A DNA stretch of 64,000 bases from Tetracentron sinense. Taxonomy: Eukaryota; Streptophyta; Magnoliopsida; Trochodendrales; Trochodendraceae. The stretch is from positions 16,014,416-16,078,415 of the forward strand of contig CM026567.1 of the NCBI GenBank assembly GCA_015143295.1. Reading direction: 5' to 3'. Under the pieces are notes generated by a model. That model was given only the letters and a program-made list of their open reading frames with translations, made no database searches and was not told where the DNA came from. Each line of letters begins with the position of its first letter. Within the stretch, counting starts at the first letter, position 1. Below, in pieces: positions 1 to 11,610 of the stretch. The position numbers and the translations under genes were made by a program.

Positions 1-97
1 CTACGGGAGGTTCCTCCAAAGGCTCCTCGACGTACTCCTCTTCCACTCATGGACCAGGAGCACAAACATCAAATGGAGCAGCAGCTCCCTCAGAACC
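1..97 (-). other. LTR micro-ORF block, copy A (partial, one stop)
   Basis: This is the minus-strand counterpart of the conserved block at 8898-9017. It keeps the upstream ATG (just right of 97), but the Trp codon of the core motif has become TGA, a G-to-A change. The window edge cuts its 3' end. See the finding on LTR micro-ORFs. Confidence 0.5.
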
Positions 98-479
98 AGC
101 CGACATAAGAAGTACGGCTAAGCATGGAATACTCAGCGGGTACCAAATACTAACCAATAGTCATAGCATAAAAATGGCAATACATAAATCAGGAGAAATT
201 CATATATGTTAGACGGAAACAATTCATATCATACAAGGAAGTAAAGCAATTTATAATCATGCTTGTATTTCGCGGAAAGCCGATAAAACCTCTTGAAAAC
301 CTTGTGCACTTGACTTGGCTTGAAATATCTTTTCGTACTTGAAAGCTTGTCGTGTTTGTCTTACTTGATCTTGTCGAGCGTGTCGTACGTGTCATGTCAT
401 GCATGTCATGCGTGCTTGCTTGTGATCATATAACTTGTGAGATATCCTTGTGAGATGCGCTTGAGAGATGCCTTGAGAG

Positions 480-625
480 GGAAGGGAGACCCTTCTTTAT
501 GCAATGCACTTGCGAGGGAAGGGAGACCCTTCTTCATGATATGTATGTACTTGCGAGGGAAGGGAGGCCCTTCTTCATGATATGCACTTGTGAGTGAGGG
601 GAGACCCCTCGTGGAATGTTGGTTC
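480..625. repeat. GAAGGG/CCCTTC hairpin repeat in LTR A
   Basis: Three to four imperfect copies of a unit about 40 to 55 bp long. Each carries the short hairpin GAAGGG-TCT-CCCTTC (seen here as its complement). The same unit recurs in the LTRs of F (54590-54730) and H (57035-57165), and once, degenerate, in element 1. Confidence 0.7.
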
Positions 626-1524
626 TTGTTTCTTGTGAAAAGCGAGGTAAAACATATCGTAGGATATGTCCCACCTCTAACCATGTTCTTGAAAGCCTCG
701 ATAAATCATGTCATGCATGCCGTGCTCGTGGGAACAGTGTACATACTTGCATTTAAATTTAAATATGACATTTGGGAAATTTCACAACACATATAACATC
801 AATGATTGAGCAATGTAGTATTCATATCATTTAGGGAAAGCAAGAAAACATACTATCATAGGCCCTAGCAATATTCATAATTTATTAGGCATGCATTTCC
901 TAATTTACAACTCATTTTATTCACCTTGGCATTTCATCAAACATGGTATGTTCATTATTCATTATTCATTTAAACCTAAATCATGCTTTTCTAGGTGAGT
1001 TTACTCCCATCATAAAGGTGTGTTTATTATGGATACAATGCCCTCCCCATTTTAATCATCACAACACAACCCTTGGCATCCAATCGCCCATTCCATCTCC
1101 ATTCACCATTCACAACCATCCATCTCATAGCACATGTGTAAATGAAAGAAAATCAAAAGAAATAAAGGGAAAAGAGGAACTATAACTAGGAGGGTAGTAA
1201 GAAGTACCAACCTTGATCAAGTGAGGAAGAAATCCCCTTCCAAAAACAACGGTGAGTTGCTGCCCTAGCTTGAGGAGATGCTCCTCACGAGCTTGTGCCT
1301 TGATCTTGAAGAAAAATGGGCTTGAGTTGAGTGTGGGTTCACAAACCCCTTGATTTCTCTCCAAAATGGAAACCTAGCTTAGGAAACCCTTTTTCCTCTC
1401 TTCTAATCCCCCAAATCCTCTAAGTGTTGAGAATGAGCCCTAAAGGCTCGGGTTAAACTCTTAAGGTAAGAGTGAACCGACCAAAAGACCATAATACCCT
1501 TACTGAAATTTCTGCACAAACACG

Positions 1525-1815
1525 AGTGCCGAACACGTTGTGCTGTGAATAGTGCCAAACACGTTGTGCTATGAATAGTGCCGAACACGTTGTGCTGTGA
1601 ATAGTGCCAAACACGTTGTGCTGTGAATAGTGCCGAACACGTTGTGCTGTGAATAGTGCCGAACACGTTGTGCTGTGAATAGTGTCAAACACGTTGTGCT
1701 GTGAATAGTGTCAAACACGTTGTGCTGTGAATAGTGCCAAACACGTTGTGTTGTGAATAGTGCCAAACACGTTGTGCTGTGAATAGTGCCGAGTACGTTG
1801 TGCTGTGAAGGGTGC
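1525..1815. repeat. 26-bp tandem array in LTR A
   Basis: Eleven copies with a strict 26-bp spacing, each containing CACGTTGTGCTGTGAATAG. It corresponds to the 25-bp arrays of element 1. Several overlapping open frames here are by-products of the repeat. Confidence 0.9.
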
Positions 1816-1829
1816 CGAACCCGTTGTCA

Positions 1830-2065
1830 CGTTGTGTTGTGCATAGTGCTGAGCTCGTTGTCCGTTGTCTTATGTACAACGTGCCCGTCGTGAGCTGTAC
1901 AACGTACACGTTGTTTGCTGTACAACGTACCCGTTGTCTGTTGCACAACGGATGCACAACGTATACGTTATCAGAGTACGTCGTCTATGCGTTGTCTGTG
2001 CCTTATCAGAGCACGTTGTCAGAGCACGTTATCAGAGCTACGTCCTTAGTGCCTTCCGAGCTACG
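1830..2065. promoter_or_regulatory. ACAACG/CGTTGT palindrome cluster in U3 of LTR A
   Basis: Dense, irregularly spaced copies of ACAACGT and its complement, for example TACAACGTACACGTTGT. They lie in the U3 part of the LTR near its TG end. The matching clusters in element 1 are at 7020-7180 and 12250-12410. No clear TATA box was found downstream. Confidence 0.45.
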
Positions 2066-2302
2066 TCCTTAGTGCCTTCCGAGCTATGATTGCCTGCAGG
2101 TCCAGACTGTTTTGGCCATATCTTTTGACTCGTTCGTTCGATTTTGACGATTCAACTTGCGTTGGGTTCGTACTTCGAAAAGGAACATTTCTAACATTTC
2201 AGAATTTCCAATTTCTTCCTTATTTATTAATTATACCTCTTTAAAGGCAAAATGGCAACGAAAGTGTCATGCATAAAATGTGAAAAGGTCCGGGGCTCTA
2301 CA

Positions 2303-3712
2303 TGGTGTCTGTGTATTGATTATAGGAAACTCAATTCCATGACAAGGAAAGGTCATTTTTCACTCCCATTCATTGATCAAATCCTAAAAAGGCTAGCAGA
2401 CAAAAGTCATTACTGTTTTCTGGATGGTTATTCCGAATATAATGAAGTGTCTGTCTATCCCGAAGATCAAGAGAAAACTACATTCACATGCCTTTTTCGC
2501 ACTTTTGCCTATAGGCGCATATCATTCGGACTTTGTAATGCACTCGCGACTTTTCAAAGGTGTATGATCTCTATCTTTTCCGATACGGTAGAAAAGTTTC
2601 TTCAGGTCTTCATGGATGATTTTTTTGTTTTTGGAACCTCATTCGAAGATTGTTTCCAATATTTATCTTTGGTCTTACAATGATGTGATGAGACAAATCT
2701 TATATTGAGTTAGGAGAAGAGCCATTTTATGGTTCAAGAGGGTATTATATTGGGATACAGTGTGTCCAAAAGAGATATACAAGTAGATAAGGCCAAGATC
2801 GACCTTATAGCAAGTCTTCCTCCACCATCTACGGTGAGACAGATTCGATCTTTTCTAGGTCATGCGGGGTTTTACCATCGCTTCATTAAGGACTTTAGCA
2901 AAATTTTAGCACCCTTGAGCAATTTGTTGTGCAAGAATGTTCCTTTCTTCTTTGATGAAGCTTGTCATGAAGCTTTTGAGAAGCTCCGCACTCTACTTTC
3001 TACAGCCCCTATTATGTAGCCCCCAGATTGGTCACTCCCATTCGAGCTCATGTGTGATGCCTCAGACTATGTAGTCAAGGATTTTTTAGGGCAAAGGGTG
3101 AATAGAACCCCACATGCTATCTACTATGCAAGTAAGACTCTCTCGGATGCTCAGTTACATTACACCACTACCAAGAAAGAATTATTAGCTGTAGTTCTTA
3201 CCCTAGATAAATTTCGATCCTATCTCCTAAGTTCCAAAATCTTAGTGTACACTGATCATGCCGCCTTGCAGTATCTCCTTGCCAAGAAAGACACTAAGCC
3301 TAGGTTGATTAGATGGATCCTTCTTCTTCAAGAGTTCGATCTAGAGATCTGGGACAAGAAAGGTTCCGACAATGTGGTCGCTGACCATTTATGTAGAATC
3401 CTACTCGACTCTTCTCTAAAGCCTTGTCCCATCCATGACACTTTTCCAGATGAGCAACAGTTTGAGGTGAATCAAATTCAACTACCATAGTTTGCTGATA
3501 TTGGAAACTACCTCGCAGTTGGATAGATTCCATCTTCATGGTCTAAGCAAGAAAAATTCCGATTCTTTTCCCAAATCAAGTTCTATTTCTGAGAAGATCT
3601 GGAATTGTTTAAGTATTTTTCCGATCAAGTGATCCGAAGATGTGTAGAGAGTGAATTTTAGAGTATCCTTACCTTTTGCCACCCTCTTGTATGCAGAGGT
3701 CATTTTGGAGGA
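2303..3712 (+). pseudogene. Athila-type pol, 5' part: RT, RNase H, start of integrase
   Basis: One continuous frame encodes a Ty3/gypsy reverse transcriptase starting inside the conserved CIDYRKLN block, because LTR A removed or displaced the upstream part. The catalytic FMDD box is intact at 2609-2620, and the SFLGHAGFY block and the RNase H motifs DASDY and TDHAAL follow. The order and wording of the motifs are those of the Athila lineage. The frame is interrupted only by in-frame stops (2681, 2711, 3017, 3488 and several more before 3700), with no frameshift seen. The last codons, reading HFGG, are the first half of the integrase zinc finger. Element B interrupts the gene here, and it resumes at 34971. 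It is inactive: stops, a missing start and the 31-kb insertion. Confidence 0.9.
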
Positions 3713-5203
3713 TGTAAAGTCCATGTTTTATATGTTGGCTTATTCCAGTGTCAAAACAAGTGAGTCTAGGTGATTAAGTGTGTATCTTGTGTCATTACCT
3801 TCTAGCATCCACGACAAGTGAAGTTGAAGACCGAAGAAGATTAATTGAAGACTCATTTTCTTCGTTTCACTCATAGGATGGTAAGTGACCTAGATACCAT
3901 GTTACCATAGGTGGGAATTGACTTAGAATAAACCTAACATGATACCTTAGGTGGTAAGCGTCCTAGAATAATCATATGGACCCAAGGAGATGAGATATGC
4001 AGTGCAAAATAAGTTAAAAATTCTGAAAAAATTTTCAAACAACGAAGGTTGCTTGTAGGTGGCATATCTCCCAAACTATAGCTCAGATTTTGCTCCATAA
4101 TATATCAAATCGACTGTGTCAAAAATTGCTACAACTTTCATGAAGGGTGCAAGAGCTAAAAATGATTTTTAAAAAATTATTTTTAACCTCAACTTTAGGT
4201 CGATCCTGGGTATAAGAAATTTTATATGGGAAAATTTGGCATAAGCTTGCAAAATTGAGAGTCGACCTTGGAGGATGTTTGGGTCAACCAAAGTTGGGAG
4301 TTGGGTCGACGCAAGTAACCCCCAGGGTCGATCCTAATATGGGAAAACTTCCTTTTTCATTTTTTTTAATGCTTTTTTGGATTTTTAGCTATTTTAGCAA
4401 CTTCTAAACCATGTTTTTGTATTCCCTATTTATGGTGAACCATTCTAGTTCGTGGAGAACAACTTTGGAAGACTATAGAGAGGGTTTATAACTATATCTG
4501 GAGTTCTTAAAAACTCTGGAAACTAGTTCTCCTCCCCTTTGTAAGTTGTTTTCAACCTAGAGTTTGCAAACCAAAAGCTCCATTATAGCTTGCTTGGACT
4601 TGTCAATTGAAAGAGTCCATCTCGGATTTGATTTTAATCAAACCATCAATCCGTTCTGGATAGAAAAACTTGGCAGGAGTGTTCCGGAGCCTTTTTGAAG
4701 GAGATTGATCTGAGAAGGATTGTGGATGTGTGATTTGGTCGGTGGAATCCGAAACCGTCATTGACAGAGATCAATCGAAAGATCGTGGACTGTTTTCAAG
4801 ATCTAAGAGAAGTACGAGCGGCTACGGTTGATAACGGGACTTGTGAGTACGTGATGACTTTTCGAGGTAAGGAGGACTAAGAATTGAAGGATTGAAGTGT
4901 CGAGTCTGAAGGAGTTAAGTTCGAGTCTTGTAAGTTCTTGTTAACTTTGTCTTAGTGGATTTTCATGGCTGGACTAGGTCCCGTGGTTTTTCCCGGAAAG
5001 GTTTCCATGTAAAAATCCTTGTGTTATGGTTTTCTTGTTTCTCTCTATTTCCACACTTTAAGTTCATCATCCCATAAGTTAATAACTTAATTGTTAAAAT
5101 ATTAGAAAGGGTAGATAGACTTATAGGGAGCCCTAATCATCCCCTTGACTTTGTGAGTTCTCAACTCAAACCTTAGATTTGAGGTTCACCGAATTTTTTC
5201 AAT
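3713..5203 (+). repeat. 5' LTR of element B
   Basis: Starts TGTAAAGTCC and ends in TTTTTTCA directly before the primer binding site. The 3' partner is recognisable end to end but clearly diverged, with many substitutions and small indels, so B is old compared with element 1. A possible TATA-like run, CCTATTTAT, lies near 4425. Confidence 0.88.
4190..4345. promoter_or_regulatory. GGTCGAYCC palindrome cluster in U3 of element B
   Basis: Four to five spaced copies of GGTCGATCC, GTCGACC or GGGTCGAC, self-complementary or nearly so. They lie 80 to 230 bp upstream of the TATA-like run. The 3' LTR copy is at about 33935-34100 and partly decayed (GTCGA to GTTGA). Confidence 0.45.
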
Positions 5204-5205
5204 TG

Positions 5206-5217
5206 GAATCAGAGCGG
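5206..5217 (+). other. Primer binding site of element B
   Basis: TGGAATCAGAGC, two bases inside the LTR end. It differs at one base from the usual plant initiator-Met-tRNA site TGGTATCAGAGC. Confidence 0.8.
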
Positions 5218-5263
5218 GTTCACTAACTTGTTAGTGTGATCTTGTCTCATATTTTCGGTGAAT

Positions 5264-6749
5264 ATGAATCTCCAAAGAGAGGGAGGATCCATCACTTCTC
5301 CCCCATTATTTGATGGGAATAATTATGCCTATTGGAAAGGTCGAATGAGAGCATTTCTAAAATGATTAGATAAGAGAGTATGGACCTCTATTGAAAAAGG
5401 TTGGACCCATGTAACAAAGACCATAGATGATCAGACCATCCCTAAACCTTCTTCTGAATAGACCAATGTAGAACTTGAAAGTTATAGATGGAATAGGTCT
5501 AAATGCAATCTTCGCCGCTATCACACTCGAAGAATTTCGATGTATTTCTAAATGTGACACTTTGAATGAGGCATGGGAAATTCTTCAAATTACCCATGAA
5601 GGGACTACAACTATCAAGATCTCCAGACTTCAAATGCTTACCTCTAAGTTTGAAAAGTTGATGATGGATGACAATGAAACGTTTGACAATTTTTATGCTA
5701 ATCTGAGTGACATTGTCAATTCTAGTTTCAATCTTGGGGAAAGATTTCCTAAGTCTAAAATTGTTAGAAAAATTTTGAGATCTCTACCTGAGAGATTTCG
5801 ATCGAAGGTTACTGCCATCGAAGAGAGCAAAAATGTTGATGCTCTCAAATTGAAGAGTTGGTTGGTTCTCTCCAAACCTATGAGTTAAATCTGAACTCAT
5901 CTAAGAAACTAAAATCTATTGCCTTAAAATCCGTTAAGGAATCTATAGATGGTTCAGATAATGACTCTAAGGATGATGAAGAAGAGTTGGCTTTATTTGC
6001 AAAGAAATTTAGAAAATTTTTGAAATTTTATAAGAGATTTAATTCGAAAGGACAAAAATCTTTTGAGAAGCCTAAGTCCAAGCATTTTGAAAACAAGAAA
6101 CATCTTAAAAGTATAGAAAAGAAATCCCAAGGTGTTCAATGCTATGAATGTCAAGGCTATGGCCATATTGCCGCTGAGTGCTCTAATAAAAAAAGATTTA
6201 AGGGCAAGACAAAGGATGACAGTGAATCTGAATCTGGGGAATCATATAATTCTTCTTGTGAGGAGACTAGGGGTTATTTGGCCTTCATCGCATCTTTGTT
6301 TGGGGTTGAAGAATCATCTTCAAATGTTGTGAGTGACCAACACTAGTGAGGATGATGAGAGTCAGAATGAATTAGATTCTGATGGAGACCTTGAGGCAGC
6401 CTATGATGAACTATTTCAGGAATGCCTAAATCTGAAAAAGGTTCAGTTTTCCATGACCAAAGAGATTAAATCTATTGAAATGGAAAGAGATGCCTTAGAC
6501 CAAGTAGCTTTAGGTTTGAAAGCTCTTGTATCATAGCTTGCTTAAGGAAGAGAAGGCTTTCCTCCTTGCCAAGAACTCAGCTTCTTGAATCTGATTTGCA
6601 TGTTTGCCTTGATGAAAAGATAAGTCTTGAAATCAAGTTAGCTGATCTTGAGCAAAATCAGAGGTGTGGAGATGAGAAGGGAATTCCATCTACCTCGAAC
6701 ACTGAGCCTAGTGCTAAAAGGCACCCTCCTGCTAAAGGGAGAGACCCTT
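5264..6749 (+). pseudogene. Copia gag of element B, part 1
   Basis: Starts at ATG 5264, 47 bases after the primer binding site. The order is: an N-terminal FDGNNYAYWKGRMRAFL block typical of plant copia Gag; a UBN2-type (PF14223-like) capsid region at about 5475-5880; an acidic, lysine-rich linker; a zinc knuckle CYECQGYGHIAAEC at about 6141-6182; and a coiled-coil-like stretch (6380-6540). Early stops (about 5364 and 5461), a frameshift near 5860-5880 and a stop at 6343 break it. Element 1 interrupts it after 6749, and the remainder is at 14636. It is inactive, and no protease or pol follows anywhere in B. Confidence 0.85.
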
Positions 6750-7185
6750 TGTAGAGCCCCAGACCTTTTCACAGTTAATACATGACACTCTCATTGTCAT
6801 TTTTGCCTTTTTAAGAGGTATAATTAATAAATAAGGAAGAAATTGGAAATTTTGAAACGTCAGAAATGTTCGTTTTCGAAGTATGAACACAACGCAAGTT
6901 GAATCGTCAAAATCGGATGAACGAGTCAAAAGATATGGCCAAAACAGTCTGAACCTGTAGGAAATCGTAGCTCGGAAGGCACTAAGGACGTGCTCTGACG
7001 TCGTACTCTGATAACGTAGCACAGACAACGTACTCTGATAACGTACACTGTGTGCATCCGTTGTACAGGTCACAACGGGCACGTTGTACAACTCACCACG
7101 GGCACGCTGTACATAAGACAACGGACAACGAGCTCAGCACTATGCACAACCCAACGTGACAACGGGTTCGACACCCTTGTCATCG

Positions 7186-7350
7186 GACAACGAGTTGGCA
7201 CTGTTCACAGCACCACGAGTTGGCACTGTACACAAGCACCACGAGTTGGCACTGTTCACAGCACCACGAGTTGGCACTGTTCACAGCACCACGAGTTGAC
7301 ACTGTTCACAGCACCACAAGCAGGCACTGTTCACAGCACAACGAGTTCGA
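7186..7350. repeat. 25-bp tandem array, seven copies
   Basis: Units of CACGAGTTGGCACTGTTCAC type, with start points at 7192, 7217, 7243, 7268, 7293, 7318 and 7343. The 3' LTR has ten copies. The three extra units equal the whole 75-bp length difference between the LTRs. Confidence 0.92.
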
Positions 7351-8404
7351 CACTCGTGTTTTTACAGAAATTTAGTAAGGGTGTTATGGTTTTTTGTCAG
7401 TTCACTCTTACCTTAAGAGTTTAACCCGAGCCTTTAGGGCATCATTCGACACTTAGAGAGTTTGAGAGAATAGGAGAAAGGGGAGAAGGCGATTCCAACC
7501 TAGGGTTTCCTGTTGGAGAGAAATCAAAGGGTTTTGAAACCCTAGATCAACCTCAAGCTATTTTCTTCAAGATTTCGGCTCAAGCATTCGTGGAACTCGT
7601 GATCCAAGCTAGGGCAGCACCTTACAGTTGTTTGGAAGAGGGTTCTTCCTCATCTCTCAAAGTCGGTACTTTTTACTACCCTCCTAGTTATAGTTCTTCT
7701 TTCCCCTTCTTTTCTTTTGATTTGCTTTCATTTACACATGTGCTATGAGATGGATGAATGGTGAATGGTGAATGGTAAATGATGAATGGTGAATGGAGAT
7801 GGAATGGGCGATTGGATGCCAATGGTTGTGTGTGATGAACAAATGGGGAAGGGCATTGTTCCAATAATGAACATACATGTATGATTTGAGTAAAACCCAT
7901 CTAGAAAAGCATGTTGTAGGGTAAATCCATAATGAACACACCATGTTTGATGAAATGCCAAGGTGAATAAAGTGAGTTGTGAATTAAGAAATGCATACCT
8001 AAGAAATTCTGAATATTGCTAGGGCCTATGATAGTGTGTTTCCTGCTTTCCTTAAATGCTATGAATATTGAATTGCTCAATCTTTGATGCTATATGTGTT
8101 GTGAAATCACCCAATGTCATCTTTAAATTGGAATGCAAGTATGCACACGGTTCCCACGGGCACGGCATGCATGGCATGATTTACCGAGGTTTTCAAGAAC
8201 ATGGTTAGAGGTGGGACATATCCTACGATATGTTTTACCTCGCTCTTGGCAAGGACAAGTCAATCATGCATTATCATAAGAAGGGTCTCCCATCCCCTCG
8301 CATGACATGCTTAGCATGGCATGACACGCATAGCATAGCATGGCATGACACGCATAGCATAGCATTCACATGACATGCATAACTCTGCATGGCATTACAC
8401 GCAT

Positions 8405-8550
8405 GGATGCTAGTTGCGATGGGCTATGAACGGCAATTAGGCATTCACATTCCGCATGGATGCTAGTTGCGACGGGTTATGAACGGCAACTAGGCATACC
8501 CATCTGCATATAGGGTACTAGTTGCGACGGACTATGAATGGCAACTAGGC
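8405..8550. repeat. CTAGTTGC/GCAACTAG hairpin array
   Basis: Three copies starting at 8410, 8463 and 8518, 53 to 55 bp apart. Each has inverted arms CTAGTTGC and GCAACTAG (some with one mismatch) around a loop of 14 to 15 bases. The 3' LTR copy is at 13720-13870. Confidence 0.8.
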
Positions 8551-8897
8551 ATGTGAACATGTTTAAATTATGAACAAGCAAGCATGATACTCGCATGACA
8601 CGCATGACATGACATGGCACGCATGATGCAAGCATGACAAGCATGACACGGTTAACAGGTTCACAATCACGCAAATGGTATTTCAAGTCAAGTCAAGTGC
8701 ACGATGTTTTCAAGGGTTTTATCAGTCTTTCTTAATGCAAGCATGAATATAAATTGCTTTACTTCCTTGTATGATATAAATTGTTCCTGTTCTATATATG
8801 CAAATTTGTTTCCTACTTTATGTATGCTATCTGTATAATATGACTGTTGGTTAGTATTTAGTACCCGCTGAGTATTCCATGCTCAGCCGTACTTCTT

Positions 8898-9017
8898 ATG
8901 TCGGCAGGTTCTGAGGGAGCTGCTGCTCCAGTTGATGTTTGTGCTCCTGGTCCATGGGTGGAGGAGGAGTACGTCGAGGGGCCTTTGGAGGAACCTCCCG
9001 TAGAGGGTTACCATTAG
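8898..9017 (+). CDS. LTR micro-ORF, element 1 5' LTR (39 codons)
   Basis: ATG at 8898, stop TAG at 9015-9017. It is an acidic peptide with the core PGPWVEEEYVE and a C-terminal EEPPVEGY. The surrounding bases are conserved in LTRs of families that differ strongly elsewhere (A, D, F, H). The copy in F keeps the same frame and stop and has about seven synonymous third-position changes, with no indel. The sequence TCGGCAG just after the ATG also resembles a splice acceptor, so the block may instead be part of an exon. I do not recognise the peptide. It could also be conserved as RNA or DNA structure: a GCTGAG...CTCAGC stem-loop lies immediately upstream. Confidence 0.35.
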   Translation: MSAGSEGAAAPVDVCAPGPWVEEEYVEGPLEEPPVEGYH

Positions 9018-9317
9018 GTGGTTATAGATTCTGAGTGAATAGCTGCGGGTGAGATGAGAGATTATATCCACGTATTTTGGTGGGTCTGTCCGCACTTTCT
9101 TTTGTTGCTTTTGTATAAACTTGGATTTGCGTATGTATATACATAGAGGTTTGGTAGACTTCCGCTGTGCTTTATGGTCATGCTTCCGCTGTTATCCTCT
9201 ATTGTATATGCTCTATGGGTTTTTGCAGGTCGGTTTGTCAAGCAAGTCATTTAAGCCATGATTAGTCGTCCAAAGTTCACTCTAACTCCTAGGGTGGGTT
9301 TTGGGTCGCGACAGAAG

Positions 9318-9329
9318 TGGTATCAAAGC
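9318..9329 (+). other. Primer binding site of element 1
   Basis: TGGTATCAAAGC, four bases after the LTR end. It differs at one base from the initiator-Met-type site, and F has the exact form. Confidence 0.85.
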
Positions 9330-9890
9330 TTAGGCTTTAGGTCTCTAGGGTCACTTAGAATCTTATACCACGGCTTGACAAGAGAATATGTTGGGAAACA
9401 AGTTAGGATGGAAGTAAGTCGGAAGTGAGTATTGTTTTAAGGGTGAGACTAAACGTTAGTCTTAATCTAAAATGGTTGCTCCAACCAAGCACAGGTCTTA
9501 GAAATGCTTGAACACCAAGGTATAATATTACAACTACTCTGATGACTTGACGAGATGAATATGATGGTACTATACTTTGTATGTAGTATTGTTATATGGT
9601 GTTATATGCTATACGGTGTGCATACAATGTACTTATACTATTATGTGTGGTATTGTTAGGGGGCATTAAATGTGGTGTGCATACTATATGTCACGTACTA
9701 AGTGACAACCAATGTGTTAGGAATTAATTCCCAGCTAGACTTATGAGTTGAGTAATACTCCGGCTGGAGTTCAGACTATGTGTGAGTTGGTAAATGGTGG
9801 TAGGTCCTTGCCATACCCTGTACTATGGGGTCTTCGTAAATAATAGCCTTCTGAGTGAGACAGTAAAATTCTCCTTCATCTTACAAGATG

Positions 9891-9929
<39 letters not shown>

Positions 9930-10957
9930 TTTGAATTTACGAAAATAGGGACATAGGCTTGATAAGTAATATTATGAGCATCTGGTGTAATTTTAAACTT
10001 GTTAAACTATACTAGATGCGTCTTACATCACAAAGAAATATAAGTCACACATCATGGTATGACGATAATTCCATGAAACCCCACGACTAGTAGAAACAAG
10101 TATAGATAGTAATACGTTTTAACTCAAGGAACAAATATAATTTTAACAACCCAGGGATGCTCGATGCACGCTTCTAAGTACAGTTGCGCATTTTCTGCAG
10201 CACGTCTTAGACCCAGTGCTCAGTCCCAATTAAACATAAATTTTTGGATGAGCTCACGGATGTCTGATGCACGTTTCTAGATGCGCGCCTGCAGCACGCC
10301 CTAGACTCAGTGCTCGGTCCTAGTCTAGATACAGATGCGCGTTCATTCTGCAGCACGTTCTAGACATGATGCCAGTCCAAAATTAATAAAGAATTTCTAA
10401 CTCCAAAGGGTAGCATGCACATTCATACATATCCTGAGCATCATATATAGCATAGGCATCATGCATCACATAAGCATAATACATGTCACCAGATTTAGAG
10501 GACATCACCTAAACAACTCAATTAGATGAATTAGTCATTAGTATTAGTTCAAACTGGCTAAGGTTTTAAGTGTGTGGCCGGTTAATTCCATAATCGAGTG
10601 TGAAGCTCAGCGTCACTAGGGAAACTACTGGTACAATTATACTATTCTAATTGTACTTAGATATGTATGATGTGCTCGCATAGGTTAGGGGCTTGAGTCC
10701 AACCTCTGCTTAGGAGAATTTGTTGCCCTTAAGTAGCAACTAACGAGTTAGCCTTAGACCATAACCAGTTGCAACACAACCAACATTGCATCTTGGCTTC
10801 GCTAGGAACCTTAAGAGTATATTATTATGCTATGGTATGTGTATCTTGATGTATGTTCTAGACTTTGATAAATACTTACTATTATGAAAATACAATATCG
10901 GATTTTGATGGGATTCAAGTGAGACTCATGCTTTGCCATCGTCCTCAGGAGTAAACC
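9330..10957 (+). other. Leader of element 1, non-coding
   Basis: There is no gene here. A poly(A) run followed by an (AT)n microsatellite lies at about 9890-9927. About three imperfect repeats built from TGCGC...CTGCAGCACG...CTAGAC...CAGTGCTC lie at 10165-10385. The last bases before the gag ATG, GTCCTCAG, look like a splice acceptor. F has the equivalent ATTCTCAG at the same place. Confidence 0.6.
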
Positions 10958-11610
10958 ATGAGACGTGGCGATCAGGGTCGTGGATACCACACTAGGAGGG
11001 GTGGAGTATCTCCTCCTCCATTGAGGGATGAGCAGCCTGATCTCACTCAGGTCTTGGGATCCATAGCAGAAACACTAGCAATACTTGCCACTAGGTAGCC
11101 CACTAACCCCATTCCTACGGCGGTACTTGTACCTACCCCTACACATCATGCCACAGGAAGTGAGGCACTTTGGAGGATGAGGCCCCCGGTGTTCTATGGT
11201 GATATGGACCCATTGGTCGCAGAAGCATGGGTTAAGTACCAGTCCTCTAGACATATGCTGGTACGGAGTCCTCCCGCTGCACCACAGGCTTCTCTTTCGG
11301 TTGCTCCACCGGCATCGCACGCGGCTACCGTGCAGCCACCCCGCCTCGCAGTATCTCAGGCAACAGGATATGCGCCCTCCACCTACTCTTACGAGATATG
11401 TACCCGTTGTGGGAGGAGGCATGTGGCTGGTGTAGGAGAATCTCCTGTGGATGTTTCCACTGTGGTCGCCAGGGCCACCTGATCAAGGATTGTCCCAGCC
11501 GTCAGATGCCACCTTATTCTCGGGGAAGTAGGCCCACGGTTAGGCGGTCACCTCCGCTGGGCTCTACACAAGCATTAAGCCCCCAGCAGTCCACACAGCC
11601 CCCTTACTAG
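10958..11610 (+). pseudogene. Tekay gag remnant with capsid deletion
   Basis: ATG at 10958. The first 46 codons match the Gag N-terminus of F (DEQPDL-QVLGSIAETLAILA) and end at TAG 11096-11098, a probable Gln-to-stop transition. The frame continues to AEAW at about 11228, then jumps straight to the proline-rich linker. Most of the capsid domain that F carries after AEAWILQLEK is therefore missing. A frame change near 11400 leads into an intact zinc knuckle, CFHCGRQGHLIKDC (about 11455-11496). Pol does not follow. It is inactive as a structural protein, but the RNA might still be packaged in trans. Confidence 0.8.

Larger units (their letters stand above)
1..2302 (-). mobile_element. Tekay-type LTR A, cut by window edge
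   Basis: Read on the minus strand this LTR begins with TGTAGAGCCC at 2302 and follows, with scattered differences, the two LTRs of the element at 6750-14630. By comparison with those copies about 310 bases of its far end lie left of position 1. The flanking duplication therefore cannot be checked, and it may be a solo LTR or the edge of a longer element. The base next to 2302 already belongs to an Athila-type RT reading frame, so the LTR landed in that gene. It differs from the 6750 copy in having a 26-bp rather than 25-bp array and more of the GAAGGG hairpin units. Confidence 0.85.
6750..9313 (+). repeat. 5' LTR of element 1 (2564 bp)
   Basis: Runs from TGTAGAGCCC to GGTCGCGACA. Modules in order: ACAACG palindrome cluster (7020-7180), 25-bp array (7186-7350), CATG-rich repeats (8310-8400), CTAGTTGC hairpin array (8405-8550), conserved micro-ORF block (8898-9017). 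I see no good TATA box. Confidence 0.93.

Noticed and set aside
1403-1957. Overlapping minus-strand frames with HSTTC repeats
   Set aside because: By-products of the 26-bp array in LTR A; all frames show the same repeated peptide shifted.
7688-7961. Minus-strand frames of 70-72 codons, repeated at 13005-13278
   Set aside because: They occur in both LTRs of element 1 only because the LTRs are copies. The matching segments in F, H and A are shifted and show no codon-level conservation.
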